Below, piece by piece: positions 60,818-64,000 of a stretch of 64,000 bases of DNA. Below the pieces are notes generated by a model. It had not been told where the DNA came from, ran no database searches, and saw only the letters and a program-made list of their open reading frames with translations. The number at the start of each line of letters is the position of its first letter. The first letter of the stretch is position 1. The translations under genes were made by a program, and so were the position numbers. Source of the stretch: Alistipes senegalensis JC50 (GTDB lineage: Bacteria > Bacteroidota > Bacteroidia > Bacteroidales > Rikenellaceae); the NCBI RefSeq assembly GCF_025145645.1, contig NZ_CP102252.1:1612001-1676000 (forward strand), in the 5' to 3' direction.

Positions 60818-61896
60818 AAAAAAGGATATACGCGATCCTCGGTCTGCTGATCCCGGCGATGGCCGTGGCGGAGAACACGCCGGTGAAATATGCGGACGCG
60901 GCAAATCTCACGATCGTTAACAAAGCCCAACCGGGAGGTTCGGCATTCCAGCGTATCGAGGTGGCCCGCTACCCCGAGCTGACCCCGACGGTCACGCGAT
61001 ATTACCGCTACTCCACGGGGCTGGCTGTGGCGTTCCGCACCGACAGCCGCAACATCCGCGCCCGGTGGACCACTGTCAACCAACTCCCCGGAGCCAATTC
61101 GACGCTCATCGCACAGCGCGGGCTCGACCTCTACATCCGCCGCGACGGCAAATGGGTCTTCGCCGGAGTCGGGGTGCCGAGCAAATCCGGAACGCAGCAC
61201 GAAGCCCCCGTCGTCGAACACATGGATACGACGATGAAGGAGTGCCTGCTCTACCTCCCGCTGCACGACGAAATCGCCGCCCTCGAAATCGGAACCGACG
61301 AAGGTGCGCGGCTGGAAGCCACTCCCGACCCCTTCCGTCACCGGATCGTGGTGATCGGGTCGAGCATCACGCACGGCACCTCGGCGAGCCGTCCGGGAAT
61401 GGCCTACGCCGCACGACTGGGCCGCGCGCTGGGATTCGGATTCGTCAACCTCGGGGCCAGCGGACAATGCAAACTCGACACGTTCTTCGCGCGCATCGCC
61501 GCGGAGACCCGGGCCGACGCCTTCGTGTTCGACGTTTTCTCGAATCCGTCGCCGCAGCAGATCGAAGAGCGGCTGGAGGGATTCGTCCGGCGCATCCGCG
61601 AAAGCCACCCCGCGACGCCGCTGATCTTCCTCCAGACGGAGGTGCGCGAAAGCGGGAACTTCGACCTGAAAAAACGCGCTTTCGAAGCCGACAAGCGCGA
61701 AGCCGCCCGGAAAGGGATGGAGAAACTCCTCGAAAGGGACGAAAACATCTATTTCATAGACCCCGGCATGGATCTGGGAGACGACCACGAGGCGACCGTC
61801 GATGGCGTACACCCCACGGACCTCGGGTTCGAACGGATGCTGGACGCGCTGACGCCCCGCATCGCCCGCATACTCCGGAAATACGGCATCAAGTAG
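60814..61896 (+). CDS. Secreted SGNH/GDSL hydrolase
   Basis: 360 residues; start at 60814, overlapping the transporter stop. Signal peptide ends MAVAE. An N-terminal jelly-roll-like domain (about 25-165) precedes the SGNH domain: block I GSSITHG (Ser), block II NLGASGQ (Gly), block III DVFSN (Asn) and block V DGVHPTD (Asp, His), so the catalytic set is complete. It resembles periplasmic esterases that remove acyl or acetyl groups from sugars or lipids. In this locus it could deacylate phospholipid-like ligands; that is inference. Confidence 0.87.
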   Translation: MKKRIYAILGLLIPAMAVAENTPVKYADAANLTIVNKAQPGGSAFQRIEVARYPELTPTVTRYYRYSTGLAVAFRTDSRNIRARWTTVNQLPGANSTLIAQRGLDLYIRRDGKWVFAGVGVPSKSGTQHEAPVVEHMDTTMKECLLYLPLHDEIAALEIGTDEGARLEATPDPFRHRIVVIGSSITHGTSASRPGMAYAARLGRALGFGFVNLGASGQCKLDTFFARIAAETRADAFVFDVFSNPSPQQIEERLEGFVRRIRESHPATPLIFLQTEVRESGNFDLKKRAFEADKREAARKGMEKLLERDENIYFIDPGMDLGDDHEATVDGVHPTDLGFERMLDALTPRIARILRKYGIK

Positions 61897-61929
61897 TCCG
61901 GGCGACGGAGAACGGCGGCAAAAAAATCG

Positions 61930-61937
61930 TATCTTTG
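61930..61937 (+). promoter_or_regulatory. -7 element of the aldo/keto reductase gene
   Basis: TATCTTTG, 25 bp before the ATG at 61963 and within the 66-bp gap after the SGNH gene. The upstream region is A-rich without a clean TTG. Confidence 0.6.
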
Positions 61938-61962
61938 TCTTGGAATCCAAAATCGGACAGCT

Positions 61963-62967
61963 ATGATCGAACCCCTCTACCAGCCGTCGCCGTCGCGTTA
62001 CGAAAACGGCATGATTTTCCGCCGCGCCGGGCGCAGCGGCGTGCAGCTGCCGGCCCTGTCGCTGGGCATGTGGCACAATTTCGGCAGCGAGCAGACCTTC
62101 TCCAAAGTGCAGGAGATGGCCCACTACGCCTTCGACCGCGGGATCGTGCACTTCGACCTGGCGAACAACTACGGCCCGGCCTACGGAACCGCCGAGGAGA
62201 ATTTCGGACGCCTGATGGAACGGTCGTTCCGCCCCTACCGCGACGAGATGTTCATCGCCACCAAGGCCGGATACGACATGTGGCCGGGGCCCTACGGCAA
62301 CTGGGGTTCGCGCAAATACCTCATGGCGAGCCTCGACCAGAGCCTGCGGCGCATGAAGCTCGACTATGCGGACGTTTTCTATTCGCACCGCTACGATCCC
62401 GAAACGCCGCTCGAAGAGACGCTTCAGGCCCTGGTGGACATCGTGCGCAGCGGCAAGGCGCTGTACGCCGGGCTGTCGCGCTACCCGCTCGCGGCGGAGC
62501 GTTTCGCATTCCGCTACCTGGCCGAGCGCGACGTGCCGTGCCTGCTGTTTCAGGACAAATACAACATTTTCAACCGCGAGCCCGCGACATCGGGCGTGCT
62601 GTCGCTGGCCGCCGAGTCGGGCGCAGGGTTCGCGGCCTTCTCGCCGCTGGCACAGGGGCTTCTGACCGGGCGTTACCTCAACGGCATTCCGCAGGATTCG
62701 CGCATGGCCGAGGGGCGTTCGCTGCGGCGCGACGTGCTGACCGACGCGATGCTGGCCCGCATCCGCGGCCTCGACGACCTCGCCCGGCAGCGCGGGCAGA
62801 CGCTGGCCGAAATGGCGCTGGCGTGGCTGCTGCACGACAGCCGCGTGACGACGGTCATCATCGGAGCCAGCTCGACGGCCCAGATCGCAGACAACCTGCG
62901 GGCGTTGGAGAACACGGCCTTTTCCGACGAGGAACTGGCGCGGATCGACGCGCTCTCGCGGGAATGA
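61963..62967 (+). CDS. Aldo/keto reductase (YghZ-like)
   Basis: 334 residues, cytoplasmic. The catalytic tetrad is visible: Asp and Tyr in FDLANNYGPAYG, Lys in IATKAGYDMWPGPYGNWGSRKY and His in VFYSHRYDPETPLEE. The NADPH-binding end (TTVIIGASSTAQIADNL) is present too. Length and the long loop after the Lys match the YghZ/KCNAB-type group, which reduces L-glyceraldehyde-3-phosphate and other aldehydes. Single-gene unit with its own promoter and a strong terminator. Confidence 0.93.
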   Translation: MIEPLYQPSPSRYENGMIFRRAGRSGVQLPALSLGMWHNFGSEQTFSKVQEMAHYAFDRGIVHFDLANNYGPAYGTAEENFGRLMERSFRPYRDEMFIATKAGYDMWPGPYGNWGSRKYLMASLDQSLRRMKLDYADVFYSHRYDPETPLEETLQALVDIVRSGKALYAGLSRYPLAAERFAFRYLAERDVPCLLFQDKYNIFNREPATSGVLSLAAESGAGFAAFSPLAQGLLTGRYLNGIPQDSRMAEGRSLRRDVLTDAMLARIRGLDDLARQRGQTLAEMALAWLLHDSRVTTVIIGASSTAQIADNLRALENTAFSDEELARIDALSRE

Positions 62968-62986
62968 CCCCGGCATGGAAAAAAGA

Positions 62987-63016
62987 GGTCCGCTTTCCGA
63001 TGAAAGCGGACCTTTT
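62987..63016. terminator. Bidirectional terminator between the reductase and methyltransferase genes
   Basis: 11-bp perfect stem GGTCCGCTTTC (62987-62997) / GAAAGCGGACC (63002-63012), loop CGAT, TTTT on the right and AAAA on the left. It serves both convergent genes. Confidence 0.92.
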
Positions 63017-63034
63017 CGCGTTATGACGGCAGGA

Positions 63035-63814
63035 TTACTTTTCGGGTTTCTGCCCGATGTAGAAAACATATCCGTAGTCCGTTCCGTGGGCGCGGTAGTG
63101 TTCGATCTCCTCCCGCATCAGCGTGGCCATGCGGACCGCAGCCGGACTGTGACCCTGCTCTTCCAGAAAGTCGGGGATGCGCGCGGCCACCGCAGCGTAG
63201 TAATTCTGCGTCCAGCAATGCTGCGGCAGCACGAAATGCGCCAGCGGAACGTATCCGGCCTTTTCGAGGATGCGCACTTTGGCCGCAGGGGTGCCGATGT
63301 CCGGGAAATTCTCCCGGATGTACGCCGTCTCCGGCAACCGCGAGGGCGCGAGCCACGAGCACTCGGTGACGGCGATCACGCCCCCGGGTTTGAGGAACCG
63401 CCGCCACTCGGTGAGCCCCCTCTCGAAACCGATGTTGTAGATCGACCCCTCGGCCCAGATGAGGTCCAGCTCTTCGTCGCCGAAGGGCAGTTCGTCCATC
63501 GACCCGACGAGGGCCGTGACCTTTTCGCTCAGTCCCGTGCGCTTCATCCGTGCGCGAAGCTCCTCGATCATTCCGGGCAGCAGGTCCACGGCCGTGATCG
63601 TGCCGTCGAGGTGCCGGGCGAGCACTTCGGTCTGCCGCCCCGTACCGCAGCCGATGTCGGCGACGCGGAGTCCGGGGCCTGTCGCCGGGAGGAACCCCAA
63701 AGCCCGGATGGTTTGTTCGTCGCCGCCGGGGCCCTGCCGGTCGAGGGCGCGGAAAAAATCGGCGATGAGGGTCAAATCGAATTCGAAGATCGGTTCCTTG
63801 TTTTCGTTGTTCAT
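63035..63814 (-). CDS. Class I SAM-dependent methyltransferase
   Basis: 259 residues from the ATG at 63814; upstream in-frame codons lie in noncoding-looking sequence. Motif I is VADIGCGTGRQTEVL (about residues 49-63) with the acidic post-I strand ITAVDLLPGM, then LDLIWAEGSIYNIGF and LKPGGVIAVTECSW. It resembles small-molecule methyltransferases common in gut Bacteroidales. Substrate unknown. No partner gene nearby. Confidence 0.88.
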   Translation of the reverse strand: MNNENKEPIFEFDLTLIADFFRALDRQGPGGDEQTIRALGFLPATGPGLRVADIGCGTGRQTEVLARHLDGTITAVDLLPGMIEELRARMKRTGLSEKVTALVGSMDELPFGDEELDLIWAEGSIYNIGFERGLTEWRRFLKPGGVIAVTECSWLAPSRLPETAYIRENFPDIGTPAAKVRILEKAGYVPLAHFVLPQHCWTQNYYAAVAARIPDFLEEQGHSPAAVRMATLMREEIEHYRAHGTDYGYVFYIGQKPEK

Positions 63815-63911
63815 AATCGGGAATATTCGGGCCGTCCGTCGGACGGCTGAAACAATGTTTCGGGCCTGCAAGATAGTTCTTCGAAACGGAACCGCCAAAT
63901 CCGTCCGCACG

Positions 63912-63942
63912 AAAACGCCGGACCTTCGTACAAGGCCCGGCG
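63912..63942 (-). terminator. Terminator of the partial gene at the right edge
   Basis: On the minus strand CGCCGGGCC-N9-GGTCCGGCG with one G:U pair, followed by TTTTC. It lies about 30 bp past the stop of the gene entering from the right. Confidence 0.8.
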
Positions 63943-63970
63943 CTTCCGGTGAGGCGTCACCCGACGGGTG

Positions 63971-64000
63971 TCAGAACGAGATGCCGACACGTATGCCGAA
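63971..64000 (-). CDS. C-terminus of an outer-membrane barrel protein (partial)
   Basis: The last codons of a minus-strand gene enter the window: FGIRVGISF then TGA. Alternating residues and a terminal Phe are typical of a final outer-membrane beta-strand. A terminator follows. Nothing more can be said from 30 bases. Confidence 0.45.
   Translation of the reverse strand, partial: FGIRVGISF

Overview
The window looks like part of a chromosome from a GC-rich member of the Bacteroidota, probably Bacteroidales and most likely an Alistipes-like (Rikenellaceae) gut organism. The evidence is a SusC/SusD pair under an ECF sigma/FecR-type anti-sigma switch, a fimbrillin operon, BACON, DUF6377, DUF1080 and DUF5119-type proteins, CTnDOT-like recombination and mobilization genes, and repeated promoters of the Bacteroidota form TTG-N19/20-TAnnTTTG. 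The genus is inference; the phylum is well supported.

Layout. 1-6.3 kb: the 3' part of an outer-membrane barrel gene, a secreted GH36 alpha-galactosidase and a membrane-bound DUF6377 regulator. 6.5-12 kb: a compact operon combining the Tat translocase (tatA and tatC) with two Gfo/Idh/MocA oxidoreductases (one with a Tat signal), a DUF1080 lipoprotein and a lipoprotein TIM-barrel isomerase/epimerase. This is the gene set expected for periplasmic 3-keto-glycoside breakdown. 12-15.2 kb: tex, driven by a duplicated promoter, and a nucleotidyltransferase-HEPN gene. 15.4-17.7 kb: a strikingly AT-rich three-gene island with a Panacea-type (antitoxin-like) protein, next to tRNA-Cys. 18-30.6 kb: housekeeping genes (dprA, tatD, asparaginase, an exbB-exbD operon, rnhB, an AraC regulator, lipA-lipB, recJ), with a candidate small RNA and a tandem array of covarying hairpins at 26.5-27 kb.

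30.6-46.8 kb is accessory DNA: decayed IS982- and IS4-type transposases, a metal ABC transporter without a visible permease, and a five-gene fimbrillin operon (DUF3575, DUF5119, two fimbrillins, a DUF4906-like large subunit) transcribed leftward. Upstream of that operon lie about 1.1 kb of noncoding DNA holding two separate invertible promoters, bounded by perfect 18- and 19-bp inverted repeats. The repeat arms are the same in both invertons but the 5-nt spacers differ, and both promoters face away from the fimbrial operon here (predicted OFF). A tyrosine recombinase lies directly beside them. A frameshifted mobilization gene, an oriT-like palindrome, a DUF3408 gene and an IntDOT-like integrase follow, the remains of an integrative mobile element.

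46.8-61.9 kb is a sigma/anti-sigma-controlled nutrient locus: ECF sigma, BACON lipoprotein, FecR, SusC with STN domain, SusD, a fibronectin/PQQ-propeller lipoprotein, a secreted TIM-barrel isomerase-like protein, a propeller lipoprotein, a glycerophosphodiester phosphodiesterase, a GlpT-like organophosphate transporter and an SGNH hydrolase. Having no glycoside hydrolase but a phosphodiesterase and a phosphate-ester antiporter, it suggests uptake of a glycerophospho-linked ligand. The window ends with an aldo/keto reductase, a methyltransferase and the last codons of an outer-membrane protein.
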